Below, piece after piece: positions 26,728 to 38,118 of a stretch of 64,000 nt of DNA. Position 1 is the first letter of the stretch; the number at the start of each line of letters is the position of its first letter. Below the pieces are notes generated by a model, which searched no databases, was not told the origin of the DNA, and saw nothing but the letters and a program-made list of their open reading frames with translations. Source of the stretch: Dioscorea cayenensis subsp. rotundata (taxonomy: Eukaryota; Streptophyta; Magnoliopsida; Dioscoreales; Dioscoreaceae); assembly GCF_009730915.1 (NCBI RefSeq), contig NC_052474.1, positions 9,087,501 through 9,151,500 of the forward strand, in the 5' to 3' direction. The position numbers and the translations under genes were made by a program.

Positions 26728-27286
26728 ATCATATTTTAAGTATGATAATCTTGGAAAGTAAATGTAATTTTTTATAAAATTTAGATTACCAACTAATTTT
26801 AACTGATTTTTCTAAATTGGTGTAAATTAGGTAAAATGGATAAATAGAAAAAATTAGGGAGAATATATAGATCCCTTGTGTGGCATGAGAAGTAATGAGA
26901 ATTCAAATCCTCCTTAAAGGAATTAATTCATGGGAGAGATGTTATTACTGAGATGCACCCACATAATAAGGGCACCTTCAAGGAGTCAACTCACTCATCA
27001 TAGAGATTTTAACATGCACTTCTTGCCTTTGTCAAAAAAATAATAAATTAAAAAAAATCTAACTGTTCATAAAATTGCTTGTTTGCCTAAATTAGACTTC
27101 AATTTTTTTTAAACTTTTATTGAAAACAACATAAATAACTTATTTATACATAATATTAATTTCATCCCCTAATGTTCTTATTAGTTGACAAGTGGTGCAT
27201 TTTTAAAAAAGGATGTGGTGTTCTGTGGGATCATTCTAATTATTTTCTCTCTCCTACTCTCTCTGTCCAATCTCCAAACCCTCATC

Positions 27287-27327
<41 letters not shown>

Positions 27328-27335
27328 ATAATTCC
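26728..27335. other. Intergenic DNA with (TA)n tract
   Basis: The DNA is AT-rich. The 26870-27040 part ends in an A-rich run after TGCCTTTGTC and may be a decayed retroposon. A (TA)n microsatellite at about 27289-27325 and CT-rich leader-like DNA precede the trihelix remnant. Confidence 0.4.
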
Positions 27336-27800
27336 ATGGACGAAGACGATGCCGCTGTTGTCCTCTCTCTCTCTCTCTCTCACTCTCTCTCTCTCTCAAT
27401 AATTACATGGACGAAGATGATGCCACTGCTACCACCAGATGCCGATCCCCAATCCCACCGTCGAACGGCGTCGGCATCGTCACAATCACGGCGCTAGCAC
27501 TGCAACACCGGCAACAACAAACCCTAACCCTAGCCCTCCCGATCCATCTTCATCCTCAAGAGAAGACTGTTGGAGCGAGGGGATGACCTCAACTCTCATC
27601 AATGCTTGGGGAGACCACTTCCTTGACCTCTCCTGCGGCAACCTCAAGCAAAAGCACTGGCAAGATGTCACCGATGTCGTGAACCGACGTCTAGTGTAAG
27701 AACCGGATTGATATACTAAAAAAGTACACAATCTAAAAATCCAAGATCTCAAACTCACCTGTGTACCGATCTCCATGGCCCTTCTCCACTGGCTCCCAAC
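27336..27800 (+). pseudogene. Trihelix transcription factor remnant (ASIL/SIP1-like)
   Basis: The segment encodes the start of a trihelix DNA-binding domain: after a Pro/Ser-rich N-terminus (in frame from 27439) comes REDCWSEGMTSTLINAWGDH, then GNLKQKHWQDVTDVVNRR, the first two helices. Immediately after 27699 a stop and frame change interrupt it, yet CKNRIDILKK and KSKISNS..YRSPWPF continue at 27703-27790 in another frame with a further stop. These are the third-helix motifs of the same family. Two alternative MDED(D) starts are present, at 27336 and 27407, and look like duplicated copies separated by a (CT)n tract. The gene is a decayed copy lacking its C-terminal half. The clade assignment is by motif memory. 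Confidence 0.75.
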
Positions 27801-27879
27801 AACTTGAGATCTCTATAACCTTTCTCGCTCTCTATCTTCGGTCCAACGATTTCCAAAGATATCCGATAAGGGGGATCGA

Positions 27880-28674
27880 CGAGGAATGTAGAGCTGGGGA
27901 TCCAATCATCGCTTGTCGTGGCTTGTCTTGCGATCGCCAATCTCCTCCTTTATGCTCGCCATGCTCGTCATCATGGCCTCCGTCTACGTTGCCAGTCGGT
28001 AGATTCCATTCCTTGACCCTCTTCTTCTAAATTGATTAGTTTTGGTTTCATGTATTTGCTTTTATTGGTGTGTGATTTGGTGGGGTTTTCTTTTCTGAGT
28101 GTTAGGTTATGGCAAGATGTGGAGAATAGGGTTTATCTTATCAAAGAGCTCGATCGGTGAATTGGGAAGGTATTTAGAATTTTTGTTATATTCAATTTGG
28201 TTTCATTTGTTGGACCATCTGGGATTCTAGATCTAAAATTTATTGGAATTGTTTGGATTTTTTTTTTGGTGGAACTGTTTTTGAAGTTCAATTCAGAGCT
28301 ATTCTTACATTTTTATGGTGTTGAATTCGTTTTTTCAATATATGATGATCTTTGTGTGTGTGTGTGTGTGTGTGTGGGGGAATAGTTACCTTACTGTATA
28401 ATTTATGATTTTATCGAAGAGTGGCTAACTGGAGTGGCCATTTACAAGCTTAGCAACTCCACGGGTGAGTTCCTGCGGGTGTCCAGTGCGGGGTTGGGGA
28501 AAGCTATCGGGTTTTTTTTTTCAAGAGAAGGATGTTGCTACATTGCTTGATCAAATGAAGTTGATGAATAGTGACATGAAGCAGGGGTCCAAAGTTGTGG
28601 ATGTTGCCCTGAATAAGGTTTGGAGAATGAACCGATTTTTGAAGCTTAAAAAATTTTTTTTAAGGTGTAGTTGA
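27880..28674 (+). pseudogene. Decayed gene for an unrecognised membrane protein
   Basis: Three coding-looking blocks with plausible splice borders follow the trihelix remnant. The first (27905-27999) reads ACLAIANLLLYA then, after a one-base shift, MLVIMASVYVAS: a hydrophobic membrane segment. The second (28108-28167, after acceptor GTGTTAG) reads LWQDVENRVYLIKELDR followed by TGA, as if from CGA. The third (about 28420-28674) reads EWLTGVAIYKLSNSTGEF and, after a shift in a T-run near 28510, QEKDVATLLDQMKLMNSDMK through WRMNRFLK. The blocks look like one ancestral protein, but I cannot name the family. The shifts and stop make it a pseudogene. Confidence 0.5.
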
Positions 28675-28868
28675 AGTGTTAATAGTTGATATATTTACTG
28701 TGAGTTTCAGGTTTTTTTTTATTCCTCAAATATCAGAAGGGGTCTTGATGGAGTTGATGTTCATTAGTATCAGTTGTTTCCAATAACTAGACATGATTGT
28801 TTATCACTATGATTGTATTATTTACAAGTTTAGGAAAATGACTAAATTAGTTTTGTGCCAAAATGATA

Positions 28869-29141
28869 CTCCCTCTGTTCTTTTTTATCTATCACAAATC
28901 CATGTTCTTTTTATCTATCATTTTCTAACATCAAGAAGTATTTATTATTTTTTTTCCAAAAATACCCTTGACACTCCATTCAATTCTCTTCTTGGAATTA
29001 AATATGACAGAGAAATGTGAAGATATAAATCAGGGGTAATTTTGGAAAGATAACTAATTTTTTATAAAATTTGTGAAATAATTAAATTTTTTGGTATGCA
29101 AGATTCGGTTAACCATGACAGATAAAAAGGAACGGAGGGAG
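28869..29141. mobile_element. Stowaway-type MITE, copy 1 (273 bp)
   Basis: The element starts CTCCCTCTGTTC and ends GGAACGGAGGGAG, the typical Stowaway (Tc1/mariner) terminus, between TA dinucleotides at 28867-28868 and 29142-29143. It has no coding capacity. A second copy of identical length lies at 34726-34998. Confidence 0.93.
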
Positions 29142-29143
29142 TA

Positions 29144-29554
29144 TATGTTTATGAAAAATGTACATTTTTGTTATTGTTCTAAATGTTGGAATGTCGTCTT
29201 GGCATGCGACTAAATTATTAATTATTATTAAGTTATAGCAAGAAGTTGAATTGTATTTTATTTAACTGTTTAACAATAGTGTTTGCTTCTTGAAGGGTAA
29301 AATCAATGATTAAATCTTAATTAAATGCTTCTGTTTCTTGCGTTAATTTTAAGCTTTGTGTTTTACAAAGTGATCCTTGATTATTATTTATTTACAAAGT
29401 CAGTAAACTTTTTTGTTTATTTCTTGGTTTTTAAGATTAAAATAGTTCCTTTTATTCTTGAAAATTCAAGAACATAATAATATACGTATTTTCTTAATTT
29501 TGATGGTTCAGCTATTAAAAGATCATGCCTAAATATCAACTACAAAACAAACTT

Positions 29555-29609
<55 letters not shown>

Positions 29610-31020
29610 TTAGGGCCCAACACGTGGCACACTCTAATTATTTTTTTATATGGAAAATGAGCTTCAACCATTAGAAGATCATGCATAAATATCCATTTCA
29701 AAACAAATTTGGTATATATTATTTTGATTGCCTATTAATAAAAATAGAACCGTAAGCTTATGGCTCTATAAGTTCATGTAAGTATTAATTAGTTTCATTA
29801 ATAAGACATGTAGCACATTAACATTTAACTTGATGCATTTATCTTCAGAAGACATGATATGAAATGTCTCCATGAGTTGCCACTAATTATCTATCCAATG
29901 TGGCCTTATTGCATGCATTAGCTTTTATTTTTATTTTTTTAGGTTGATATAGAGAATGGTAGTTTTTCTTTTAAAAGATAGGCCACTACAATGATAGTGA
30001 CACACTAATATTTTTTTAAAAAAATAGAGTTAATTCATGTTAATTCTATATTTGTTGGTCTTCACAAGCTCTGATGCCTTTTTTTTATTTATTACTGTCT
30101 TTTCACGTGCACCACACTCTTTTCTCAATGCAAGTAATGACTTGCATTCAAATCAATAATTTTAGACTACCTTTTATGTATGGAGTGTCACATTCAGTGA
30201 TTCACATGCAAAACATGTTCCAAAATATTGTGAAAAATGCATTTCAATGTCAATGCATTATACACTGATAGAGGTTAATTAATATAAGTTAGGGTGTCTT
30301 TAATATAGGTTTAAAAAATCAACAGCTATTTGAATCATTTAACATAAACTTAAACCCGTGATTAAACAGTTTTTTTTTTTAAATGTTTACAACTTTTGAA
30401 ATTTGTCGAAATATAGAATGAAAGAATCCACATCACTTTGCAATGAACTTTAAAAATAATAGTAAGCCAGGTATGTATATGTTTTTAGTTGGTTTGAAAT
30501 GTTACATTTATAATATCTGATAATATTTTTTGGAATTTCTTTTAAATAAATATATAGTTTAAACATGAACATCAAACTATTTATATGTACATATATATAC
30601 ATATATATATAGTTAGTTAGTTAGTTTTATTAATATTTTTTTAAATAAAATCTGAGTTTATATTTGAATGTTTTTTGGTGAGTAATTTGTTAATTTTTTT
30701 AAAAACAAATAGTTTAAAAGTAAATATGTATATGTATACATATAAATATATAACTTAATAGTCCCTCAAGACCTCTCCAAATGTTTGGTATTATTTATTT
30801 ACATATATAAATATTTGGTATTATATAAATACTTAATATGTATGTGCATTTTATGGTGTTATATATATACATATACTCGCAGCTTAAGCGCGGGTCTCCC
30901 CTGTTAGTTATTTTTAAAGATGTGATTGAGATAGATAAATGTGGCATGAATTGCATATATTTGGTTGAAACATTTAGTAGCAAATAATTTATGAAAGAAA
31001 AATAAGTGATAATGAATTGG
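29144..31020. other. AT-rich intergenic DNA
   Basis: No gene is supported. The stretch contains long A/T runs, (TA)n at 29557-29605, a GTTAGTTAGTTAG tract near 30612, and several short TATATA/TACATA palindromic tracts near 30590-30900. Confidence 0.5.
29506..29718. repeat. Imperfect direct repeat flanking a (TA)n tract
   Basis: About 57 bp at 29506-29562 (TTAAAAGATCATGCCTAAAT...AAACTTGGTATA) recurs in diverged form at 29662-29718 (TTAGAAGATCATGCATAAAT...AAATTTGGTATA). The two copies bracket a 48-bp (TA)n microsatellite and about 55 bp of unique sequence. Confidence 0.75.
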
Positions 31021-31148
31021 TTCAACTGTGGGTTTTTTTTAATATTACATTTTTTTAAATTATATGCTAAAATGGGCATTTTTAAATTAACTACGAAAAA
31101 TACACAAAAAGTACCATGCATGGTACTTACATGGTATGTTTTGCACAT

Positions 31149-31436
31149 GAGTAAAGATATTCCTGCTAAACAGCTCACACGAAATGCTCACGCGAATGAT
31201 GTGGATGCCCATGTGGCATCAACATCATCCACGTCTTATTAGCTATTAAAAAAAAAAGGTTAAAAGCTAAGTCTAAAACAAAAGTACCAGCCCGTCATCA
31301 CCATCTCCCCGTCTTCTCTCCTCTCACTGTCGCCATCATCCCCATCTCGCCGCCGTCATCGCTTCGAAGATCAAATTCTAGGGTTCACTGATGGTGCTCC
31401 TTGGCCGTGTCCGATCCATGCTTCTCAGGCAAAGAC
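31149..31436 (+). repeat. Left terminal inverted repeat of the inner MULE
   Basis: The repeat pairs with 38119-38404. Shared landmarks include GAGTAAAGATATTCCTGC, GATGATGTGGATGCCCAT, CTAAAACAAAAGTACCAGCC, a GC-rich CATCNCCATCTCGCCGCCGTC tract and ATGGTGCTCCT. The copies differ by substitutions and small indels. Near its inner edge an ATG (31391) opens MVLLGRVRSMLLRQRPPV up to a consensus donor AG|GTGAGT at 31455/31456, so the repeat probably carries a leader exon. Confidence 0.85.
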
Positions 31437-31970
31437 CACCAGTGCTTATGTTAAGGTGAGTGAGGATCTTTGCAGCGAGGTTTCATTGTGTTCCGTTCTT
31501 CTCGTGCGCAGCTTTGGAGTTTGTGGAATTGTTTGTCGGAGTTGGTGCTCCGATGAGGCCGTCAGTATCCCGCCGTGATGCTATATCTGGACGGATCATC
31601 TCCTTGCATTTGAATGCTTTCTCGTTCTCTGGCTTTCTTTCTTTCGTGTTAACCCTAGAAAACCTAATCTATTGATTACCTTGGTTTTGTCGATGGTAGG
31701 TGACTTCTGATCTTCCTCGCTTGCAGGTTCGTCTTCTTTCTTATTTCTTGATCTTTTCTTCATTTGAATGTTTAGGTTCAGCATTTCTGATATTGGGGAC
31801 TTGAGGCTTAGATTTCCATTCCTTGGCTTCCTCATTAGAATGAAAAAAATCCTTCATTTTCCAATGTAAGCTCTCTTTTGCATCCTTTTTCAATTGTTTA
31901 TTCTTGTTGTAGTGATTGTTTTGTGTTCTCTTGATGTGTTTCCTTTCTTTTGATGGTTTTGGTTCAAAGG

Positions 31971-33065
31971 GAGAATAGCACTTTGAAACCAATGGACTCA
32001 GAGCAGTTGAGGGAGTATGGTCATCAAATGGTTGATTTCATTGCAGATTACTACAAAACAATTGAATCTTTCCCTGTTCGTAGCCAAGTTAAGATGAGCA
32101 TGATGAGGATAAAAAGTAAGACATAAAATTCCAGATTAAAGACCCTTCTTTTGATGTGAAATACCTCCATTCCCTCTGCCCCTTTGATTTATAATCTATG
32201 TTCGCTTGAAAAAAATATTTCTTTAGCTAATGATGTGTGAAATTTGAAACTTTGCATCATTTTTGTAGTATAATCTTGCAGTTGGTGTGAAAAATGTTTC
32301 CTTTATCTTCTGATTGGTGTTTATCTTTCCAATTTGCTTTGGCTTTAACAATCTCTTGGAGAGCTTTTTAACTTGTCTGTTCAAGTGGTTTTGGTTTCAT
32401 CTTGTAACATAACATCTGGTTAAAAATTTCTAAAATTACTACTTCATGTGGTATAGTGAGTTGAATTGCTTAGCCTTCAAGACGTTTTGTTTCGGTTTGA
32501 TTTACTACTAGTTTATGAACAAGAGATGGAGTAATAGATATATACTAGAAGTAATGGCGAAATGAGTTGCAATAAAATTTTCATACCAGGTCCTGTAATA
32601 GTACTTCCTTTGTATGTGCTCTATCTTAGTTACAAATGAAATGTGTGTTGTATTTTTTTCATTACATTACTTGCTGTTTTGCAGCCAGGGTATCTAAAAG
32701 AACTGTTGCCTGATTCATCCCCAAAACATCCAGAAAGTTTGCAAGATGTTATAAATGGTGAAAATGATTTGTTGAATTTTATCTAAATGACTTATCATCT
32801 AACAAATGATTTAGTTTTCTCTTCTCTTCGCACTTGCAGATGTCAGTCAAAAAATAATCCCTAGTGTAACTCATTGGCAAAGTCCTGACTATTTTGCTTA
32901 TTATCCATCTAATAGCAGCACTGTTGGATTTTTAGGGAAATGCTCAGTGCTAGTTTTAATATAGTAGGTTTCAGTTGGGTGACCTCTCCTACTGCTACAG
33001 AGCTAGAAGTGATTGTTTTAGATTGGCTTGCTAAGATGCTAAAACTTCCCAATGAATTTTTTTAG
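31971..33065 (+). pseudogene. Captured aromatic amino acid / tyrosine decarboxylase fragment
   Basis: This is the N-terminal part of a PLP-dependent group II decarboxylase of the plant TYDC/AADC type, which makes tyramine or tryptamine-type amines. Exon 1 (about 31971-32090) reads MDSEQLREYGHQMVDFIADY then ESFPVRSQV. Exon 2 (32685-32757) starts PGYLKELLPDSSPKHPESLQ. Exon 3 (32840-33065) reads [20 protein letters not shown], has a one-base shift at GGGAAATGC near 32937, then continues [20 protein letters not shown] and stops after KLPNEFF. Exon junctions match introns, so a genomic copy rather than a cDNA was captured. The catalytic lysine region is absent, so it cannot encode enzyme. It lies wholly inside the inner MULE, transcriptionally opposite to the transposase. 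Confidence 0.88.
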
Positions 33066-34188
33066 TATTTGTAATGTTCATGTTCAATTGTAAAAACCTA
33101 ATTGTAGCCATGTATGCTTCAGGTGAATTAAGACCAAGTCAGTCAATGAATGAATTGCGACTTGAATTATTGTTATCCCTGTGAATGAATTGTTGTTATC
33201 CCTGTTGAAATTCAGTCATACCAAGCTGCAAATTTATGATTCATTTATTATTTAAGGAACTCAATCTAATGTAAATGCTAGCACAATAAAAATGGCAATC
33301 ACCTGTTAAAAGAGATAGACATGTTTATGATATTAAGACCAACAGAAATGAATTTTCTGCCTTCAATAACAATTCCACCAGACATGTTTATGAACATCAA
33401 TATTGATGGCCATTGGCCAAACTATTTCTGTTGCAGAATGATGCAAGTTATGATTTTTAAGAAAGAAACTCACTGGAGATCATCATACAGATAATAAACT
33501 CAAGAAAACCAGAAGATTGCACTTTCTAAAGATGGAAAGCAAGAAAAACCTAATCTCATCTCAAATTTAAATGAACAGTACACATCATACAACATCAGAA
33601 ATTCCATTAATAACACAACAACAATGTAAAATTAGTTCACTGCATACAGTCAACATTTGTTTGATTTAAAGCATCCAACAAACAAACAATAACATCACCA
33701 GCCAAAATATATGTAGAAACACATCGATGAAGAAATCTAAGCCACATGCTCTGAAGTGCAAAGAAGATCACCAACCAAAATAATATTTGCAAGATCAGCA
33801 CCCAAGAAAAGTATTCTCATAGGTATGAAATGGAATTTAGAACATGTAAAATAAGACACTACTAGAGAAAGCACGAACAAGAAGGAACACTAAAACACTT
33901 ACTTCTCTTGCATGGATCATAACAAGTTTTATTGGCTATAAGGCTAATGTGCTCTATCAGTCATTGTCAAGTTGATGGTATAATCTGTCACAAATATAGT
34001 ATCAACTTTCAATCATCTAAATCATATGTTTGACAATTTTAAGAAGTAAATAACTAAACCTTTTCTAGTTACCTGTGAAGAAAAATCATTGCCATGATTT
34101 TGTAAAGTGAAGCTATCGACATGCATATCCATGGCATTTGGAAGAGAATTCGAATTCACCTAGAATAAAAATGTTAATCAGTTATATT

Positions 34189-34245
<57 letters not shown>

Positions 34246-34530
34246 CCATAATAAATATTAGAGAACATAATAACACCACACTTTCTTGAGTACAGAGTTC
34301 TTGTGTGTCATTTGGAGTTTGTGCATTTCCCTTTGATTGAACTTTCTGGAAAAAAAAATTCAGACCAAAAAAGAATCATTGAGTTGGAAAATGATATTAA
34401 AAAAGTATGAGCACCTTTTTTTATTTCTAATAATTATTTCTTCAACTTTTGATTTCTTCCTCTTCGATGGTGGTCGGCCCTTAGTCTGCGCTTTTAATGA
34501 AATTAAAAACTTTGTGGTTGAAGATGTTGA
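33066..34530. other. Non-coding interior of the inner MULE
   Basis: No supported gene lies between the decarboxylase fragment and the transposase 3' end. The stretch is AT-rich and includes a (TA)n microsatellite of about 50 bp at 34189-34239. Confidence 0.5.
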
Positions 34531-36940
34531 CTAGTGTTGTTCGTGAATTTCTTCCATCAACATTTGTGGTTGAAGAAGTTGCTTTGGATGACCATCCCAG
34601 TAATTTGAATTACCCATCACTTTCTCAATTGCTTCATCTACACATTTCATTAGAAAATAATATTTCTCAATAGATTGTGCTCCAACTTCAGCAGCTTTGG
34701 AAAAAAATGAGAGCATAAGCTATTACTCCCTCAATTCCTTTTTATCTGTCATAAACCCATGTTCCTTTTTATCTGTCATTTCTGAACATCAAGAAGCATT
34801 TATTATTTTTTTCCAAAGTTACCCTAACACTCTATTCAATTCTCTTCTTTAAATTTAATATGAGAGAGAAATGTGAAGATATAAATTAGAGGTAATTTTG
34901 GAAATATAACTAATTTTTTATTAAATTATGTGAAATAACCAACTTTCTTGGTATGTGAGATTCGGTTATTCATGACAGATTAAAAGGAACGGAGGAAGTA
35001 TATCATATTTTTTTCACAAGTTTATGTATCATCATAACAATTCATCACATAAGTATGCCTGCGTTTGATATCTTTTCTCCATCGTGGTAAGATATACTGA
35101 GGTGGAATCTCTTTGATGTTCTTCTTAATGAAAACCTTGCATATATGTCTGCAAATAATTCCTCTGAACTCAAATAAACGGCATGTGCATTTAATATCAA
35201 ATTCAGCTTCATTATGATAAACATTGAATACCACTTGTTTTCTGAGTTTGCCTTCCTGTCCTCTGAAAATGTCTATCACTTGAAATGTACGTACTGGCCC
35301 ATCTAAATTGACAAGTGCAAGATTGCAATATAGCATTCCTTTCAATTCATCTTGAAACAACTTAAAAATTTCATTTGTGTAGGCTTCTAGTAATTGCTTC
35401 TCAAAATGACAATCGGTTAGCATATGAAAGTTTGTGTTAAAAGAAGCAAAGTCAGCTTTTTTTCTTTTTCAAACTTACTTTTTAATGCATTGTCATATTG
35501 CTCCACAAATTGCTTTAAAGATGTTGTTGGACCAATATAGCCATAAAAAAAAACATTTATACTTTCACTTCTTTGCGTGGTAGACATCCCAGCCCAAAAA
35601 ATTCCTTCGACAAAGATAGGAGCCCATTGATGATGAATTTTAAATAAAAAAATTCAGCCACTCATTCTTTTCTATGTTGTAGTCCTTTCTCATCTTCAAC
35701 CAACTATCTTTGAATTCTTGAATATCCACCGCCTCATAAATAATATTCTTCAATATCTTCTTTATTGCTTTGTACTCAATTAACCCTCCAAGCTTTTCAG
35801 GAACTTTCTTCATTATGTGCCATAGACAAAGTCAGTGATGAGAATTCGGAAAAACCGCCTTAATTGCACCTTGAATAGCCATGCATTGATATGTAATAAT
35901 TGCATTAGGAGCTTTACCAGACACGCATTCTAACCAGGTTTTGAACAATCAAATATAAGTTTCCGTATCTTCTTTTGATAATAAACCACATTCAAACAAT
36001 ATAGTTTGCCCATGATGATTTACACCAACAAAAGGGGCAAAAGACATATTATACTTGTTTGTCAAGTACGTTGTGTCAAATGATATTAAATCACCAAAAG
36101 CCTCATATGCTGCTATGGACCTTGCATCTGCCCAAAATACATTTCTCAAACCACCCTCGTCATCCATATCAATCATGTGAAAAAAATTTGAATTTCTTTG
36201 ATGCATACGAGAAATATAATTGCGAAGTGCTTCAGCATCCCCAATATCAAGTCTGAGCTGCCTTGCTTTTGCAGTATAAATTCTGCAATCTCTTTCAGTA
36301 TATGTTAAATTTTTATAACCACCACTTTCAACTGCTAAAGAATGAAAATTTTTTACTCAAGCCTACGTCTGCTTGATCATTTAATTCAAGTCTTCTTTTC
36401 ACATAGCCATCCATTTTTTTATTGCATTTCTGAAAACGAGATTTATGTGGACTTAATGCATGGTTGTGTTCCAACTTAACACTAGATATAGTGCACCATC
36501 CATCATTACCAATTACAACATTAATTTTGGCTTGACAATTTGTCTTGGTAGATAGCCTTGGGTTGGAAGCATTTTTTTGCACTGGATATTCTTCTACCAC
36601 TTCTTACACATGCAAGTGTGTAATATTTCAATTTTCCATAATCTCTTGATCTTGTACTTCATTTTGTAATGCCAAAACCTTCTTGTCGAGCATACTCAAT
36701 GTATAAATTGTATACTTCTACTTTAGAATTAAGCATCATGCCTGCTTTTGGAACAACTTTTCCACATGTTAATACCTCCATGTTTATCATTTCTTCATTC
36801 TCTTTGTTTAATATTTCTAAATTAGAAGGCCCAGTTTTTGTTCCCGTCATGTACTGTTCAGAGGAGCCAATTTTCAATTCTCCATAATATTTTTGATTTG
36901 GATGATAGGCTAGAAAAGAAAACCTAAAAAAATTACACAC
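34531..36940 (-). pseudogene. FAR1-related MULE transposase, inactivated
   Basis: On the minus strand the order is: an N-terminal FAR1 DNA-binding region (EVYNLYIEYARQEGFGITK, then SNPRLSTKTNCQAKINVVI and SVKLEHNHALSPHKSR), the MULE DDE core (SFDTTYLTNKYNMSFAPFVG, ..KNEWL), and a SWIM zinc finger (KCTCRLFEFRGIICRHICKV). This is the FHY3/FAR1-like branch of mudrA transposases, nuclear proteins that move the element. The copy is dead. Stops include TGA at 35949-35951 where Trp is expected and TGA at 35832-35834 where Arg is expected in HHRLCLWHI. More stops occur in the N-terminal region near 36603 and in 35430-35650. The second catalytic Asp is Tyr (35889-35891, IITYQCMAIQ). A Stowaway MITE (34726-34998) separates the last coding block from the SWIM region. 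Confidence 0.88.
34726..34998. mobile_element. Stowaway-type MITE, copy 2 (273 bp)
   Basis: The element starts CTCCCTCAATTCC and ends GGAACGGAGGAAG between TA dinucleotides at 34724-34725 and 34999-35000. It has the same length, the same orientation and high similarity throughout to copy 1 at 28869-29141. It is inserted in the 3' part of the FAR1-type transposase gene, so it is the innermost layer of the nest. Confidence 0.93.
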
Positions 36941-37266
36941 TTAGTTAGTATTACAAGTATCTAAAAATAACAAATTAAATCACACATGGCCATGCATGAA
37001 ATTCATATCACAATTATCTCAAAACAAATTAATGTCATATATGCTATAAATTTAAAATGATTTTTGACATAAATACAAAACATATTCTAGTAGCATGGTT
37101 TTTGACAAATTTATGTATTCTTACTTGTTCCCTGCTTGAAAAGTCAGGTTGCAGGCATTCTTTGAAAAATGAGGTGGCAAGAACTTTTCAATAAGACAAC
37201 AATTAAGTAAAAAAAAAAAATAGGTAAGTTTACATTTTGAAGATTAACTTTATGATATGAACTTAC

Positions 37267-37373
37267 AATAGACTGACTGTAATCGAGCTTTGGAGATGAG
37301 AAGAGAACTCCTGAATTTCCCAAAGATAAACCTAATATAGATCCTTCAACCTGCTTGTAGGTATTATCATTAC
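37267..37373 (-). other. Exon-like block of unknown origin inside the inner MULE
   Basis: On the minus strand an acceptor CATGCAG at 37374/37373 is followed by 107 nt of open frame reading NDNTYKQVEGSILGLSLGNS, then GVLFSSPKLDYSQSI, ending at a consensus donor GTAAGT (from 37266). Both splice signals and uninterrupted coding potential fit an internal exon. It lies upstream of the transposase and inside the right terminal repeat. It could be an upstream exon of the transposase gene or a second captured host exon. I do not recognise the protein. Confidence 0.4.
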
Positions 37374-37477
37374 CTGCATGAATCATCCATAAATCACAGA
37401 AGATGTTATTGCCTTTGAAGAGAATGCAACAAATTTCAATGTAATGAAAGACCATGATCCAGGCGTTTGTAATTATG

Positions 37478-37478
<1 letters not shown>

Positions 37479-37516
<38 letters not shown>
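37479..37516. repeat. (AC)n microsatellite
   Basis: A dinucleotide AC run of about 38 bp in the inner MULE; the Cys-Val reading frame through it is an artefact. Confidence 0.95.
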
Positions 37517-37518
<2 letters not shown>

Positions 37519-38118
37519 TACATAACACCGTTATTCGCATTGCTGTATCAAATACCACTATACTTAAAACCATTGTTCCTGAGATGCTGGTAACTTAGAC
37601 ATATAAATTTGAAAGACTAATTTCTTATAGGAAGAGAAGCAATTCTAATCCTGCGGCAACATTCATAAGTTCAAACAAATTTTCAAAAATGCAAAGAAAG
37701 AAGATAAAAATAAGAACATACACTAGTAATGTAGCCCTTGAAATCAATGAATCATGCAAAATGATTAACCTAGAATTTGTGTTGTACTAAAAAAAACCAC
37801 ATTTGCAGTGCAGACAAAATTATGTTAACCAAGCAAAGAACTCTGGCACATTGAGTGGATAAATTACTCAAAAGTAGTTAAACCAGCCGTAGATATAATT
37901 ATGTAACTTACAAAATAAGAAACAGAAAATATTTGAAAATTTTAAATTCAGCAAGATACATTCATAAAACAACTTTTGAACTTTGGTAAAAAAAAACGAA
38001 AAGAAAGAAACAATGGCCTTTGAAATCATTATCCATAGGAACATAGCTAGAGGAAAGATGAACTATGAAAATTTTAACCTGATTTTACTCAGCAAGAAGA
38101 AATTTGTTTTCATTTTCT

